Shown piece by piece: positions 1 through 8,443 of a DNA stretch of 64,000 bases (positions within the stretch are counted from its first letter, which is position 1; each line of letters opens with the position of its first letter). The position numbers were made by a program, and so were the translations under genes. The DNA lies in assembly GCA_963801105.1 (NCBI GenBank), contig CAWDDH010000003.1, positions 744,001 to 808,000 of the forward strand, given 5' to 3'. This DNA comes from JAENVU01 sp963801105. Its GTDB lineage: Bacteria > Actinomycetota > Acidimicrobiia > IMCC26256 > JAENVU01. Under the pieces are notes generated by a model. It did not search any database. It was not told the DNA's origin and worked only from the letters and a program-made list of their open reading frames with translations.

Positions 1-210
1 GATCGAGATCGGGATCAGGGAGTTCAGCCCGAGGGCGAGGCTCGAGGTGCCGAGCGCGGTGACGAAGAGGATCTCCTCCGTCGCGTAGGCCGTCGAGGAG
101 ATCGCGTCGGAGGAAAACACCGCGAGCGCGATGACCTTCGAGAGTCGCTGGTGCTCCTGATCCGCGGTGGCCAGGGGCCTGCCCACCAGGATGCGCTTGA
201 CGACAGACAC
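1..210 (-). CDS. KimA-like APC-superfamily permease, N-terminal fragment
   Basis: The first 70 residues of a membrane transporter run off the left edge. The start is GTG at 208-210 behind the purine-rich GGGAGCAAGG. The visible part has a short basic head, then the stretch VFSSDAISSTAYATEEIL, which resembles the first-helix signature of the KimA/YdaO potassium-proton symporters within the APC superfamily. In that family this segment lines the substrate site. The divergent neighbour is a TrkA/RCK protein, the usual cytoplasmic partner of potassium transporters, which supports potassium over amino acids as substrate. The rest of the protein is not visible, so the substrate is inference. Confidence 0.75.
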   Translation of the reverse strand, partial: MSVVKRILVGRPLATADQEHQRLSKVIALAVFSSDAISSTAYATEEILFVTALGTSSLALGLNSLIPISI

Positions 211-286
211 CCTTGCTCCCGAGTCGGCGCCGAACGAAGGAGGGAGTCTGACACGCTCGAGCCCGCCACCGACGGCTCGGCGGCGC

Positions 287-292
287 TAGCTT
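287..292 (+). promoter_or_regulatory. Candidate -10 box of trkA1
   Basis: TAGCTT ends nine bases before the ATG at 302. No Shine-Dalgarno sequence precedes that ATG, so a nearly leaderless transcript is likely. I see no convincing -35 element. Confidence 0.35.
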
Positions 293-301
293 TCGTCCTC
301 G

Positions 302-970
302 ATGCGAGTCGCGATCGCCGGTGCCGGAAACGTCGGGCAGCACGCTGCCAACTCCCTGCTCGAGGCCGGCCACGAGGTGCTCCTCATCGAGCAGAACCAG
401 AACGTCGTCGACCGCGCGACCGTCGACAAGCGGATCGAGTGGCACGTCGGCGATGCGTGCGAGGTCTCGTCCCTGCGGGAGGCCGGGCTCGACCGCTGCG
501 AGGTCCTCGTGGCGGCAACCGGTGACGACGAGGACAACCTGGTGGTGTCGCTCCTCGCGAAGCAGGAGTTCGCCATCCCCCGGGTGATCGCCCGGGTCAA
601 CCACCCCAAGAACGAGTGGATGTTCACCGAGAACTGGGGCGTCGACCTCTTCGTCAGCACGCCGACGCTGATCACCGCGATGGTCGAGGAGGCCGTCAGC
701 GTCGGCCGGCTCGTGGAGATCCTGCGCTTCGAGGGCGGGCTCGCCCGCCTGGTCGAGGTCACCCTGGCCGAGGACGCCGGCGTGGTCGGCCGATCGATCG
801 CCGAGATCGCCCTGCCCCGGGACGCGACGATCGTGGCCATCCTGCGGGACGAGCACCTCGAGGTCCCGCGCGGCGACACGGTCTTCGCCGCCGGCGACGA
901 GGTGCTGGCGCTGGTGACGCCGGACTCCGAGGACCAGATGCGCGAGATCCTCACCGGCCCGCCCACCTGA
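302..970 (+). CDS. TrkA-family (RCK) potassium uptake regulatory protein
   Basis: A 222-residue cytoplasmic protein with an N-terminal Rossmann (RCK_N) domain. The nucleotide-binding GAGNVG motif is at residues 7-12, and the acidic residue that contacts the ribose closes strand 2 (LLIEQN). The last 80 residues form an RCK_C domain (roughly 145-220). Such proteins bind NAD(H), ATP or c-di-AMP and gate a potassium transporter. It is divergent from the KimA-like permease fragment and is followed by an OB-fold gene and a second TrkA gene, an arrangement I recall from Streptomyces and related actinobacteria. The ATG at 302 is used because the Rossmann strand begins immediately after it. Confidence 0.9.
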   Translation: MRVAIAGAGNVGQHAANSLLEAGHEVLLIEQNQNVVDRATVDKRIEWHVGDACEVSSLREAGLDRCEVLVAATGDDEDNLVVSLLAKQEFAIPRVIARVNHPKNEWMFTENWGVDLFVSTPTLITAMVEEAVSVGRLVEILRFEGGLARLVEVTLAEDAGVVGRSIAEIALPRDATIVAILRDEHLEVPRGDTVFAAGDEVLALVTPDSEDQMREILTGPPT

Positions 971-986
971 GCGAGCGCGGCGCCCC

Positions 987-1340
987 CTAGGCGAGCAGCT
1001 CGTACGCGGGGTTGTATACGACGTTCTCGTTGCCCTCGCGGATGACCACGCCGTCGATGACCACGCGGCGACCGGGCGTCATCCCCCGGACCCGGGCCCG
1101 CCCGAGGAACACCGCGACCGCCGCGGCCCGCCCGTCGGTGATCGTGACCTCGATCGCCGGGGCGCCGGCGCGCGGCACGATCCGGAGCGAGGTGATCTCA
1201 CCCGCGAAGCGCGCCGGCTTCCTCGGCTCGAGCGCGTCGATCGGGGTCAGGCCCAGGTTGTCGCAGAACTCCTTGAGCCGCTCACGGTCGGACTCCTCGA
1301 CCGAGCGGCCGACCCGCCGGACGAAGCCGCGAACACCCAT
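987..1340 (-). CDS. OB-fold nucleic-acid-binding domain protein
   Basis: A 117-residue protein. The ATG at 1338-1340 is chosen because AGGAGA lies just upstream; longer readings add sequence with no family resemblance. The N-terminal third is helical and charged (RSVEESDRERLKEFC). The rest is an OB fold of the tRNA_anti/RecG-wedge type, with the closing motif VVYNPAYELL that I associate with the small actinobacterial OB-fold proteins encoded beside TrkA genes (the Streptomyces version ends similarly). Its role is unknown; nucleic-acid or nucleotide binding is inferred from the fold only. It is divergent from the second TrkA gene, with an 85-base spacer. Confidence 0.75.
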   Translation of the reverse strand: MGVRGFVRRVGRSVEESDRERLKEFCDNLGLTPIDALEPRKPARFAGEITSLRIVPRAGAPAIEVTITDGRAAAVAVFLGRARVRGMTPGRRVVIDGVVIREGNENVVYNPAYELLA

Positions 1341-1425
1341 GTCGTCTCCTGCATCTCGAGCCGGAATCCGCACGGTATCGCCGATAGCATCAACCTCGCC
1401 CGCTCGGAGATCCAGGAGGACCGCT

Positions 1426-2085
1426 GTGCACGTCGTCGTGGTGGGGTGCGGACGCGTCGGGAGCGAGCTCGCGGGGACCCTCGAGCAACAGGGGCACACT
1501 GTCGCGGTCATCGACAAGAAGAAGGACGCCTTCCGGCGTCTCCCCAAGGGATTCGGCGGCTACCGGATCGTCGGGTTCGGCTTCGACCGCGACACCCTCG
1601 AGGACGCCGGGGTGCGCGACGCCGGGGCCGTCGCGGCGGTCACGAGCGGGGACAACTCGAACATCATGGCCGCACGCGTCGCTCGCGAGACGTTCGAGGT
1701 CGAGCGGGTCGTCGCCCGCATCTACGACCCGCGCCGCGCCGCGATCTACCAGCGGCTCGGCATCCCCACTGTCGCGACGGTCTCCTGGACCACCGACCAG
1801 GTGATGCGCCGGCTGCTCCCTGGCGAGAGCCCGGCGGACTGGACCGACGCGTCCGGCGCCGTCGGACTCGTGGAGCGGAACCTTCCGGCCGGATGGGTCG
1901 GCAAGAAGCTGAGCGGCCTCGACGAACCGGGCAGCCTCACGGTGACCGCGGTCACGCGACTCGGATCGGCACAGGTCGTGCGGCCCGATCTCGTCGGCCA
2001 GGACGGCGACATCGTGCACGTCATGGCCGATCTCGCCGCACTCCCCCAGCTCGAGCACAAGCTGGCTCACGGACCCGGGCACTGA
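1426..2085 (+). CDS. TrkA-family (RCK) potassium uptake regulatory protein, second copy
   Basis: A 219-residue protein starting at GTG 1426, six bases behind a strong AGGAGG at 1414-1419. It opens directly with a Rossmann strand and the motif VVGCGRVGSEL, so the start is secure. RCK_N covers about residues 1-125 and RCK_C about 140-215. Like the first copy it should bind a nucleotide ligand and modulate a potassium transporter. Paired single-RCK proteins commonly associate with one transporter; here both presumably serve the permease at the window start. Sequence similarity to the first copy is low outside the nucleotide site, so this is not a recent duplication. Confidence 0.88.
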   Translation: MHVVVVGCGRVGSELAGTLEQQGHTVAVIDKKKDAFRRLPKGFGGYRIVGFGFDRDTLEDAGVRDAGAVAAVTSGDNSNIMAARVARETFEVERVVARIYDPRRAAIYQRLGIPTVATVSWTTDQVMRRLLPGESPADWTDASGAVGLVERNLPAGWVGKKLSGLDEPGSLTVTAVTRLGSAQVVRPDLVGQDGDIVHVMADLAALPQLEHKLAHGPGH

Positions 2086-2132
2086 GCCCTGCCACCGGGG
2101 TGACGCCGCCTTCTGGCATCCTTGATCGCTTC

Positions 2133-2762
2133 ATGCATCTCCACGCCCCCCGCGTCGTCGCGGCCCTCGCCATCGTCGTCCTCGCCGGCGCCTGCTCCGG
2201 CAGCGGCTCCAAGACCGTCGAGAAGCCCAAGCCGAAGGTGGACACGCGCGTCGACGCGACGATCGGGACCGTCACCGTCCAGTCGGCCGGTCTCCCCACC
2301 GAGCTCCCCACCGCCGACCGCGACGCGCTCGTCGCGGCCGTCGGGAACTACGTCACCGAGGCCACGCTCGGTCCGCTCGACGGTCATCCGTCGAAGAACC
2401 TCGCCTCCCTGCTCAGCACCCAGTCCACCGACGCGCTGACGGGACCGAACGCCGACGCTTTCGCCGATAGTGCGGTCCCGCCGGCGAAGGGCAAGGTCAC
2501 GGTCACCCTCACGCCGGTCAACCTGACCGCACTCGCCGACCGGACCGCAAAGATCGATCTCGTCGGCGCCACCGTGGACCTCACCGTCCAGGCGGCGACC
2601 ACGCAGGGCCCGGTCGCGATCCACCGCGCCGGCGAGCTCATGTTCACGCGCCAGGACGGCGGATGGAAGATCCTCGGGTTCCAGCTCGCGGTCACGCGCG
2701 ACGGCGCCGGCGTCGACGCGGCGGCCGCGTCGACGTCGTCGACCACGGGGAGCACGCCATGA
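2133..2762 (+). CDS. Putative lipoprotein of unknown function
   Basis: A 209-residue secreted lipoprotein. It has a hydrophobic signal segment and a lipobox LAGAC, with the acylated Cys at residue 21, then a Lys/Pro-rich linker (KTVEKPKPKV). The mature part is a small mixed alpha/beta domain of about 150 residues. It ends in VTRDGAGVDAAAASTSSTTG, a low-complexity Ser/Thr tail that looks like a spacer. I do not recognise the domain; the layout resembles SnoaL/NTF2-like lipoproteins, but that is a guess. The stop overlaps the start of the LCP gene (ATGA at 2759-2762), so the two are translationally coupled, which suggests an envelope role. Confidence 0.7.
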   Translation: MHLHAPRVVAALAIVVLAGACSGSGSKTVEKPKPKVDTRVDATIGTVTVQSAGLPTELPTADRDALVAAVGNYVTEATLGPLDGHPSKNLASLLSTQSTDALTGPNADAFADSAVPPAKGKVTVTLTPVNLTALADRTAKIDLVGATVDLTVQAATTQGPVAIHRAGELMFTRQDGGWKILGFQLAVTRDGAGVDAAAASTSSTTGSTP

Positions 2763-3676
2763 TCCGCCGCCACCCGATCCGTACGACCCTCATCGCGGTT
2801 CCGCTCGTAGTAGTCCTCTCCGTCTCCACGTTGGTCGGACTGTGGCTGGCCGGAGTCCAGGTCCCCGGCGCGAGTGCGTCGCGCTGGTTCACGATCACCA
2901 AGACGGCGGGCGCCGACTACGCGCCGAGCCCCACCGCTCCGGTGTTCGTGCTCGTGATCGGGAACGACGGACGCACCGGCGAGACGGTCACCCGCGGTGA
3001 CTCGATCCACCTCATCGGCGTGAACCCGGTGCTCCACCAGGCGACGATCCTGGACATCCCCCGCGACACCGGGATGGACATCCCCGGTCACGGGCTCGAC
3101 AAGGTGAACGCTTCGCACACGATCGGCGGCCCCCGCCTGGAGGCGGACACGATCGGCGCGGTCGTGGGGGTGCAGATCCCGTACGTGGTCGACACCAACT
3201 TCGACGGCTTCATCGGCATGGTCGACGACATGGGCGGCCTCACCGTCAACGTGCCCTACCGGATGTTCGACACGTACTCCGGGGCGGACTTCCAGCCCGG
3301 CGTCCAGAAGCTCGACGGCCACCAGGCGCTCGCCTACGCGCGCAACCGGCACCAGTTCCCGAACAGCGACCTCACCCGGACCCAGAACCAGGCGTACCTG
3401 ATCCTGCAGGCCCTCGCCCAGTTCCGGGCCGACAACACGGGACCGGTCAAGACACTCGGCCTGCTCGCGGACCTCGGCCGCCACGCGCAGCTCGACGGCA
3501 TCGGCCTCGAGGACCTCTACGCCCTCAGCCGGCTCGGCCTGTCGATCGACCCGGGCACCGTGAAGAACGTGCTCGTCCCGGTGACGAGCGGGAGCGGCAG
3601 CCGACTCCAGCTCGCCGGCGACGCGGCGAGCCTCTTCCAGGACTTCGCCGACGACGCTGTGCTCCAGTCGCACTGA
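2759..3676 (+). CDS. LytR-CpsA-Psr (LCP) family envelope protein
   Basis: A 305-residue protein with one N-terminal membrane anchor (residues 8-31) and an extracytoplasmic LCP domain. Diagnostic stretches are GNDGRTGETVTRGDS, ILDIPRDTG, a KVNASHT segment, the PYVVDTNFDGF segment and LDGHQALAYARNRHQ, in family order, with the conserved Arg/Asp residues for pyrophosphate and magnesium. LCP enzymes transfer undecaprenyl-pyrophosphate-linked glycopolymers onto peptidoglycan (arabinogalactan or teichoic-acid-like ligation). The start overlaps the upstream lipoprotein stop by four bases. The domain is slightly shorter than mycobacterial Cps2A proteins and lacks the C-terminal LytR_C domain. Confidence 0.88.
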   Translation: MIRRHPIRTTLIAVPLVVVLSVSTLVGLWLAGVQVPGASASRWFTITKTAGADYAPSPTAPVFVLVIGNDGRTGETVTRGDSIHLIGVNPVLHQATILDIPRDTGMDIPGHGLDKVNASHTIGGPRLEADTIGAVVGVQIPYVVDTNFDGFIGMVDDMGGLTVNVPYRMFDTYSGADFQPGVQKLDGHQALAYARNRHQFPNSDLTRTQNQAYLILQALAQFRADNTGPVKTLGLLADLGRHAQLDGIGLEDLYALSRLGLSIDPGTVKNVLVPVTSGSGSRLQLAGDAASLFQDFADDAVLQSH

Positions 3677-3699
3677 CCCCGCCGCGCGATGCTGCGGCC

Positions 3700-6000
3700 A
3701 TGACCACCGGCGATGCGGTCGACGCGCTCGACTCCATCGTCGCCGACCCCGAGCTCTTCGAGCGGGCGATCGCGCGGATCGACCTCCCCGGTCGGGCCGC
3801 GCGGACCGCACCACTCCACACGCCACTCCATCCCGACGTCGAGGCCCGGCTCGCGAGCCGCGGGATCGGTGAGCTGTACACGCACCAGGCCGCGACCGTC
3901 GACGCGCTTGCCGCGGGCGAGCACGTGGTCGTCGCGACCGGGACCGCGTCGGGCAAGTCGCTCTGCTACCAGCTGCCGATCATCGACGCCGCGGTCCGCG
4001 GCAGCGGCGACACCGCGCTCGCGCTGTTCCCGACGAAGGCCCTCGCCCAGGATCAGCTGCGGTCTCTCCGCGGCTGGCTCGTCTCGGGACTCCGCGCCGT
4101 GACCTACGACGGCGACACTCCGTCCGACGACCGCATGTGGGCACGCAAGAACGCCACTGCGGTCCTCACCAACCCCGAGATGGTCCACCAGGCGATCCTG
4201 CCGTACCACCAACGCTGGTCCACGTTCCTGATGCGGCTGCGGATCGTCGTGATCGACGAGCTCCACGCGACCCGGGGCATCTTCGGCAGCCATCTCGCGA
4301 ACGTCCTACGCCGGCTACGGCGCGTGTGCGCGCACTACGGCTCGGACCCGGTGTTCTGCTTCTCGAGCGCGACCATCGGCAATCCCGCCGAGCTCGCGTC
4401 CACCATGCTCGGCGCACCGGTGCGCCTGATCGACGACGACGGCTCACCCCAAGCCGAGCGCGGCTTCGCGTTCTGGCAACGACCGCTCGTGGACGCGGTC
4501 TCGGGCGCGCGCGCCTCCGCGAACGTCGAGACCGCTGAGCTCCTCGCCCGCTTCGTCGCGGCCGGCCATCCGACGCTCGCGTTCACGCGCAGCCGCCGGG
4601 GTGCCGAGCTCGTGGCGACCCACGCGCGCCGCATCGTCCGGCTCCGTCGACCCGACGCCGCGGACCGCATCGCCGCGTACCGCGCCGGCTACCTGCCCGA
4701 GGAGCGCCGCGCGCTCGAGCGCAAGCTCAGCGGGGGCGAGCTCCTCGGGATCGCCGCGACCAACGCGCTCGAGCTCGGCATCGACATCGGCGGGCTCGAC
4801 GCCGTCGTCGTCAACGGGTTCCCGGGCACACTCGCCTCGCTGCGTCAGCAGATCGGCCGGGCCGGTCGGACGGGCCGGCGGGCCGCGGCGGTCCTCATCG
4901 CCGGCGACGACCAGCTCGACCAGTGGTACGCCCGCCATCCCGACGAGCTCTTCCGCCGGCAGGCCGAGGCGGCGATCGTGAACCCGCAGAATCCGTTCGT
5001 GCTCCGGCCCCATGTCGGCTGCGCCGCGCACGAGCTGCCGCTCACCACCGAGGACGAGATGTGGTTCGGCGCCGGGCTCGACGACGCCGTCCGCGAGCTG
5101 GTGCAGGCCGATCTCCTCAAGCCGCGCGCTGGGAAGATGTACTGGGCGGGGCGGCAGCCGCCGGCCCCCGCGGTCGGGCTCCGCAGCGGGACCAGCGCCG
5201 AGTTCACCCTCGTCGACCCGGACCTCGCCGCAATCGGCACTGTCGACGGATCGCGCATCTTCTCGGTCGCGCATCCCGGCGCGATCTATCTCCACCAGGG
5301 TCGGCAGTGGCGCGTGGACCGGCTCGACGTGGATGCCCGGGAGGCGCACCTCGTCGACGCGGACGACGCCGACGAGTACACCCAGCCCCGCGAGACGACC
5401 GACATCGAGGTCCGTTCGCTCGACGCCCGCCAGCCGTGTGGCGCCGGCCACGTCCATCTCGGCATGGTCGAGGTGACGAACCAGGTCGTCGCGTACCAAC
5501 GCAAGCGGGCGTCCACCAACGAGACGATCGAGACCGTGCCGCTCGACGTGCCGCCTCGGACCCTCGTGACCCAGGCGATCTGGTACTCGGTACCGGCGCC
5601 GGTGCTGGAGCGCGCGGGCGTCACCCCGTCCCAGGTCCTCGGTGCGGTGCACGCGGCCGAGCACGCCATGATCGGGATGCTGCCCCTGTTCGCGATCTGC
5701 GACCGCTGGGACGTCGGCGGTGTCTCGATGGCGATCCATCCGAGCACCGGCGAGCCCACGATCTTCGTGTACGACGGGTACTCCGGCGGGGCGGGCATCG
5801 CCGCGCTGGCCTACGCCGACGCGCCCGAGCATGTGCGGGCGACCGCCGAGCTCGTCGCCGCCTGCCCCTGCGAGACCGGCTGCCCGTCGTGCGTTCAGTC
5901 ACCCAAGTGCGGCAACTGGAACGAGTATCTCGACAAGGCGGCCGCGGTGCGCCTGCTCGGCCTGCTGCGCGCGCCGTCGGGCACGGTGGAACGCACCTAA
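3700..6000 (+). CDS. DEAD/DEAH-box helicase with C-terminal Zn-binding domain (helicase/secretion neighbourhood type)
   Basis: A 766-residue SF2 helicase. Walker A GTASGKS is at residues 81-87 (the family's relaxed form), the Walker B box DELH at 186-189, and motif VI QIGRAGRTGRR near residue 390. The C-terminal half ends in a DUF1998-type domain with a Cys cluster, CPCETGCPSC then KC, near residues 725-741. This domain order is that of MrfA/YprA helicases, which act in DNA repair in Bacillus, and of mycobacterial Rv3649. In actinobacteria this helicase sits beside the Tad-like cluster that follows here. The 3' end overlaps the convergent pentapeptide gene by four bases. Confidence 0.9.
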   Translation: MTTGDAVDALDSIVADPELFERAIARIDLPGRAARTAPLHTPLHPDVEARLASRGIGELYTHQAATVDALAAGEHVVVATGTASGKSLCYQLPIIDAAVRGSGDTALALFPTKALAQDQLRSLRGWLVSGLRAVTYDGDTPSDDRMWARKNATAVLTNPEMVHQAILPYHQRWSTFLMRLRIVVIDELHATRGIFGSHLANVLRRLRRVCAHYGSDPVFCFSSATIGNPAELASTMLGAPVRLIDDDGSPQAERGFAFWQRPLVDAVSGARASANVETAELLARFVAAGHPTLAFTRSRRGAELVATHARRIVRLRRPDAADRIAAYRAGYLPEERRALERKLSGGELLGIAATNALELGIDIGGLDAVVVNGFPGTLASLRQQIGRAGRTGRRAAAVLIAGDDQLDQWYARHPDELFRRQAEAAIVNPQNPFVLRPHVGCAAHELPLTTEDEMWFGAGLDDAVRELVQADLLKPRAGKMYWAGRQPPAPAVGLRSGTSAEFTLVDPDLAAIGTVDGSRIFSVAHPGAIYLHQGRQWRVDRLDVDAREAHLVDADDADEYTQPRETTDIEVRSLDARQPCGAGHVHLGMVEVTNQVVAYQRKRASTNETIETVPLDVPPRTLVTQAIWYSVPAPVLERAGVTPSQVLGAVHAAEHAMIGMLPLFAICDRWDVGGVSMAIHPSTGEPTIFVYDGYSGGAGIAALAYADAPEHVRATAELVAACPCETGCPSCVQSPKCGNWNEYLDKAAAVRLLGLLRAPSGTVERT

Positions 6001-6734
6001 CGGGGCGACGGCGACTTCAGCGTCACCGTGAAGCTCTCGGTCGCCACGGGCGGGACATCACCGAGTGCCTGGATGGTGACCGTGTGCTGGTTGCCGTCGC
6101 AGGCGATCGGAACCCGGTGCTCACCGCCGTTGCCCTGCGCGGACGTCGCCTGGATGTCGTCGACGAGGAACACCGCGCTCCGGGAATGCGCGATCTTCCA
6201 ATCGACCATGATGCCGTCACCGACGAAGTCATCGAGGCAGGCGACAGGAGGGACCGGCGCGAACCGGACGATCGACGCCGGCTTCGGATCCACCGCGACC
6301 GGGATGTCGAGCACCTTGCAACCGGAGACCGATCCCCCCGGAAGCACCGTGTAGCACTGCAGCATCCCGGTGCGATTGCTCCCGACCCAGTCTGCATGTT
6401 CCAACCGCGTGCCACTGACGACGGCATGCGACAGGTCGGCGCCACGTAAGTCCGCTCCGGTCAGGTCGGCGTCCTTCAAGTTCGCGCGTTTCAGGTCCGC
6501 GTCGCGGAGATCAGCGTGCCGGAGATCGGCGTTGGTGAGATTTGCTCCGGAGAAGTTCGCGCCCCGGAGATCGCTGTCGGACACGATCACGCCCGCGAGA
6601 TCCATGCCCGGGCACTTCGCGTGTGGCTCGAACGTGCACCCACCGAACTCGTTGGTCAGCAGGCCCTGCGAGCTGCCGCAGCCGGCAACGACGAGGGCCA
6701 CCAGCACCAGACCGGCGAGAGCACTGCGACGCAT
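5997..6734 (-). CDS. Pentapeptide-repeat lipoprotein
   Basis: A 245-residue secreted lipoprotein with lipobox VVAGC, acylated Cys at residue 19. Residues about 45-115 carry roughly fifteen pentapeptide repeats of the A(D/N)Lxx type (DLRGA, NFSGA, NLTNA, DLRHA and so on), predicted to fold as a right-handed four-sided beta helix. A separate C-terminal domain of about 125 residues follows and contains several Cys; I do not recognise it. Pentapeptide proteins include gyrase-protecting DNA mimics, but a surface-anchored version is unlikely to act on gyrase, and no function should be assumed. It lies between the helicase and the Tad cluster and is probably not part of either. Confidence 0.8.
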   Translation of the reverse strand: MRRSALAGLVLVALVVAGCGSSQGLLTNEFGGCTFEPHAKCPGMDLAGVIVSDSDLRGANFSGANLTNADLRHADLRDADLKRANLKDADLTGADLRGADLSHAVVSGTRLEHADWVGSNRTGMLQCYTVLPGGSVSGCKVLDIPVAVDPKPASIVRFAPVPPVACLDDFVGDGIMVDWKIAHSRSAVFLVDDIQATSAQGNGGEHRVPIACDGNQHTVTIQALGDVPPVATESFTVTLKSPSPR

Positions 6735-6802
6735 GGCCGGACGGTAGCAACAGATCGGTTCAGATCCGTCGCAGGCCGGCCCGCTCCCGGCGCATGATCA
6801 CC

Positions 6803-7159
6803 TCACCGGCACTCGACGACGGCGAGCAGGCAGTCCATCCGGACCTCCGCGCGCGCCCGCCCGACCGCATCGTCGACCACGACGGCGACCTCGGCGTGAT
6901 CGCCGGTGCAGTCACAGCGCCGGAGGGCGCCGCCGTTCGCCGCCGCGGCGGTCCGCGCCGCTTCGAGCGCGGCGTCGGCGCCACCGAGGCGGGCGAGCGT
7001 CTCCGCCGCGGCGAGGGCCGCGGCATCGGCCGCGGTGTCGGCGCGGGCCGACCGCCCCGCAGCCCCGCCCATCCGGGCGACGCCGAGTGCCACGACCGCG
7101 GCCAGCACGACCAACGCGACCGCGAGCACGGTCACGCCTCCGCGTTCGTCGCGCTTCAT
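6803..7159 (-). CDS. TadG/TadE-like pseudopilin of the helicase/secretion neighbourhood
   Basis: A 118-residue protein with a short basic head (MKRDERGG), one long hydrophobic helix (residues 8-30) and an Ala-rich extracytoplasmic domain holding a small Cys group (RCDCTG, then MDC and VEC). The family (mycobacterial Rv3654c-type, Tad-like membrane proteins) sits at the end of this cluster. The start overlaps the stop of the upstream TadE-like gene (ATGA at 7156-7159), so it is the last gene of a translationally coupled operon running leftward from 11182. It is thought to be a minor pseudopilin of a Tad-type apparatus. Confidence 0.75.
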   Translation of the reverse strand: MKRDERGGVTVLAVALVVLAAVVALGVARMGGAAGRSARADTAADAAALAAAETLARLGGADAALEAARTAAAANGGALRRCDCTGDHAEVAVVVDDAVGRARAEVRMDCLLAVVECR

Positions 7160-7545
7160 CGCTCGACCCGCATGACCGCGGTCGCACGCAGCACGGGATC
7201 GGGGAAGAGGAGCCCGACCATCGGCAGGTCGGTGTGGGATTTCACCGTGACCTCCACGCGGATCGGCTCGCCGACCGGAGGCCGATCGCCGACGGTGACC
7301 CGCGCGTCCCTGAGCACCCGGCGCGCCGCAACCCGCGCGGCGCCGGGTTCACGGTCGACGCTCGCCGCGCGCGCTGCCTCCCGCGCTGCATGCACCACCG
7401 CGACGTAGTCACGCACGATCAAGGCGGTCTGGATCACCGCGAGCAGCAGGAACACGACGAGCGGGAGGATGAGCGCGAACTCGACGGTCGCCTGCCCCTC
7501 CTGGGGGCAGGCGGACCGACGAGCCCGCGTGGTCCGGGTGATCAC
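7156..7545 (-). CDS. TadE-like pilus assembly protein
   Basis: A 129-residue protein starting at GTG 7545, whose GTGA overlaps the stop of the upstream pilin gene. It carries the TadE signature GQATVEFALILPL, in which Glu follows Val at the start of the membrane helix, then a helix of about 20 residues and an extracytoplasmic domain. TadE-type proteins are minor pseudopilins processed by a prepilin peptidase; the Glu is the +5 residue of the pseudopilin signal. No peptidase gene is in the window. Confidence 0.8.
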   Translation of the reverse strand: MITRTTRARRSACPQEGQATVEFALILPLVVFLLLAVIQTALIVRDYVAVVHAAREAARAASVDREPGAARVAARRVLRDARVTVGDRPPVGEPIRVEVTVKSHTDLPMVGLLFPDPVLRATAVMRVER

Positions 7546-7748
7546 CCGGGCAGGATCTTGCTGATCACGACGTCGAACAGCTTGGCGATCGAGTGGCTCT
7601 TGGTGGCCCACGTGATCACCAACGTGCCGATCGCCGCGGCACCGAGAATCACGAGCGCGTACTCGGCCGTGGTCTGCCCGGCCTCCGTCACCTGGTCCCG
7701 CGCCACGCGCACGCGCTCGCACAGGGTCTTCCAACCACGTCGCATCAT
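7542..7748 (-). CDS. DUF4244 family Flp-like pilin
   Basis: A 68-residue protein. I place the start at ATG 7748, nine bases behind AAGGAG; the GTG at 7757 abuts that ribosome site and is unlikely. A charged head is followed by GQTTAEYALVILGAAAIG, the type IV pilin-like motif with Gly-Gln-Thr-Thr-Ala-Glu-Tyr and a single hydrophobic helix. This matches the DUF4244/Flp-pilin-like family at this position of the actinobacterial cluster. It is the likely major subunit of the Tad-like fibre. Its stop overlaps the TadE-like start. Confidence 0.82.
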   Translation of the reverse strand: MMRRGWKTLCERVRVARDQVTEAGQTTAEYALVILGAAAIGTLVITWATKSHSIAKLFDVVISKILPG

Positions 7749-7801
7749 CAGATGCACTCCTTCGATTCGTGAGATGGCGGGGGAAGCGAGGGGCCGACCG
7801 G

Positions 7802-8443
7802 TCAGAGCCGGGACAGTGCCGAGAGGACCGCGGGCGCCACGGTGAGCAGCGCGAACGCCGGGAGCACGAGGAAGACGAGCGGGAACAACAGCTTCACGGG
7901 CAGCACTCGGGCGCGGGCCTCGGACCGGCGGCGGGCGCGGCTCCGGGACTCAGCCGCGAGGCGCCCGAGCGCCCCCGCCGCCGGTGCCCCGAGGCGCGCG
8001 CTGGCACTCAGGACGTCGGCGACCGGGGCGAGCGGCGGCGCGGAGACCGAGAGCTCGGCGAGCGAATCGGCGAGCGACCCGCCGAGCTCCGTGCTCACGA
8101 GCACGCGGCGGAGCGGCTCGGCGACCACCGGCGGCGACCACCGCGCCGCGATCTCGATCGCCTGGCGCGCGGACGATCCGGATTCGACCGCGACGACGAG
8201 GAGATCCAGCGCCGCCGGGAGCTGCCGGTCCAGATCATCGGCACCGTGTCGGTCCCGCCACCGCGCCACGACGTCGACCACCACGCGTCCGACCGGGCCC
8301 GTCGGCACGCGGGGCCGAGCGCGCCGGGCACGGCCCGGCCCGGGCAGCCGCGCCGTCACGGACATGCGTCGCGCCCGCACGACCAGCGGCATCACGGCGA
8401 TCCCCGCCCATCCGAGCCCGAGCGCGACGGGCAGCACACTCAC
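7802..8443 (-). CDS. TadC-like type II secretion system F domain protein
   Basis: A 213-residue inner-membrane protein starting at GTG 8443, coupled to tadB by a GTGA overlap. A hydrophobic N-terminal helix is followed by a cytoplasmic T2SSF domain: PAALDLLVVAVESG, then VSTELGGSLADSLAEL and RLGAPAAGALGRLA. It ends in a hairpin of membrane helices (PVKLLFPLVFLVLPAFALL). It pairs with TadB to form the membrane platform of a Tad pilus machine. Between its 3' end and the pilin gene are 53 bases containing the pilin ribosome-binding site. Confidence 0.85.
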   Translation of the reverse strand: MSVLPVALGLGWAGIAVMPLVVRARRMSVTARLPGPGRARRARPRVPTGPVGRVVVDVVARWRDRHGADDLDRQLPAALDLLVVAVESGSSARQAIEIAARWSPPVVAEPLRRVLVSTELGGSLADSLAELSVSAPPLAPVADVLSASARLGAPAAGALGRLAAESRSRARRRSEARARVLPVKLLFPLVFLVLPAFALLTVAPAVLSALSRL

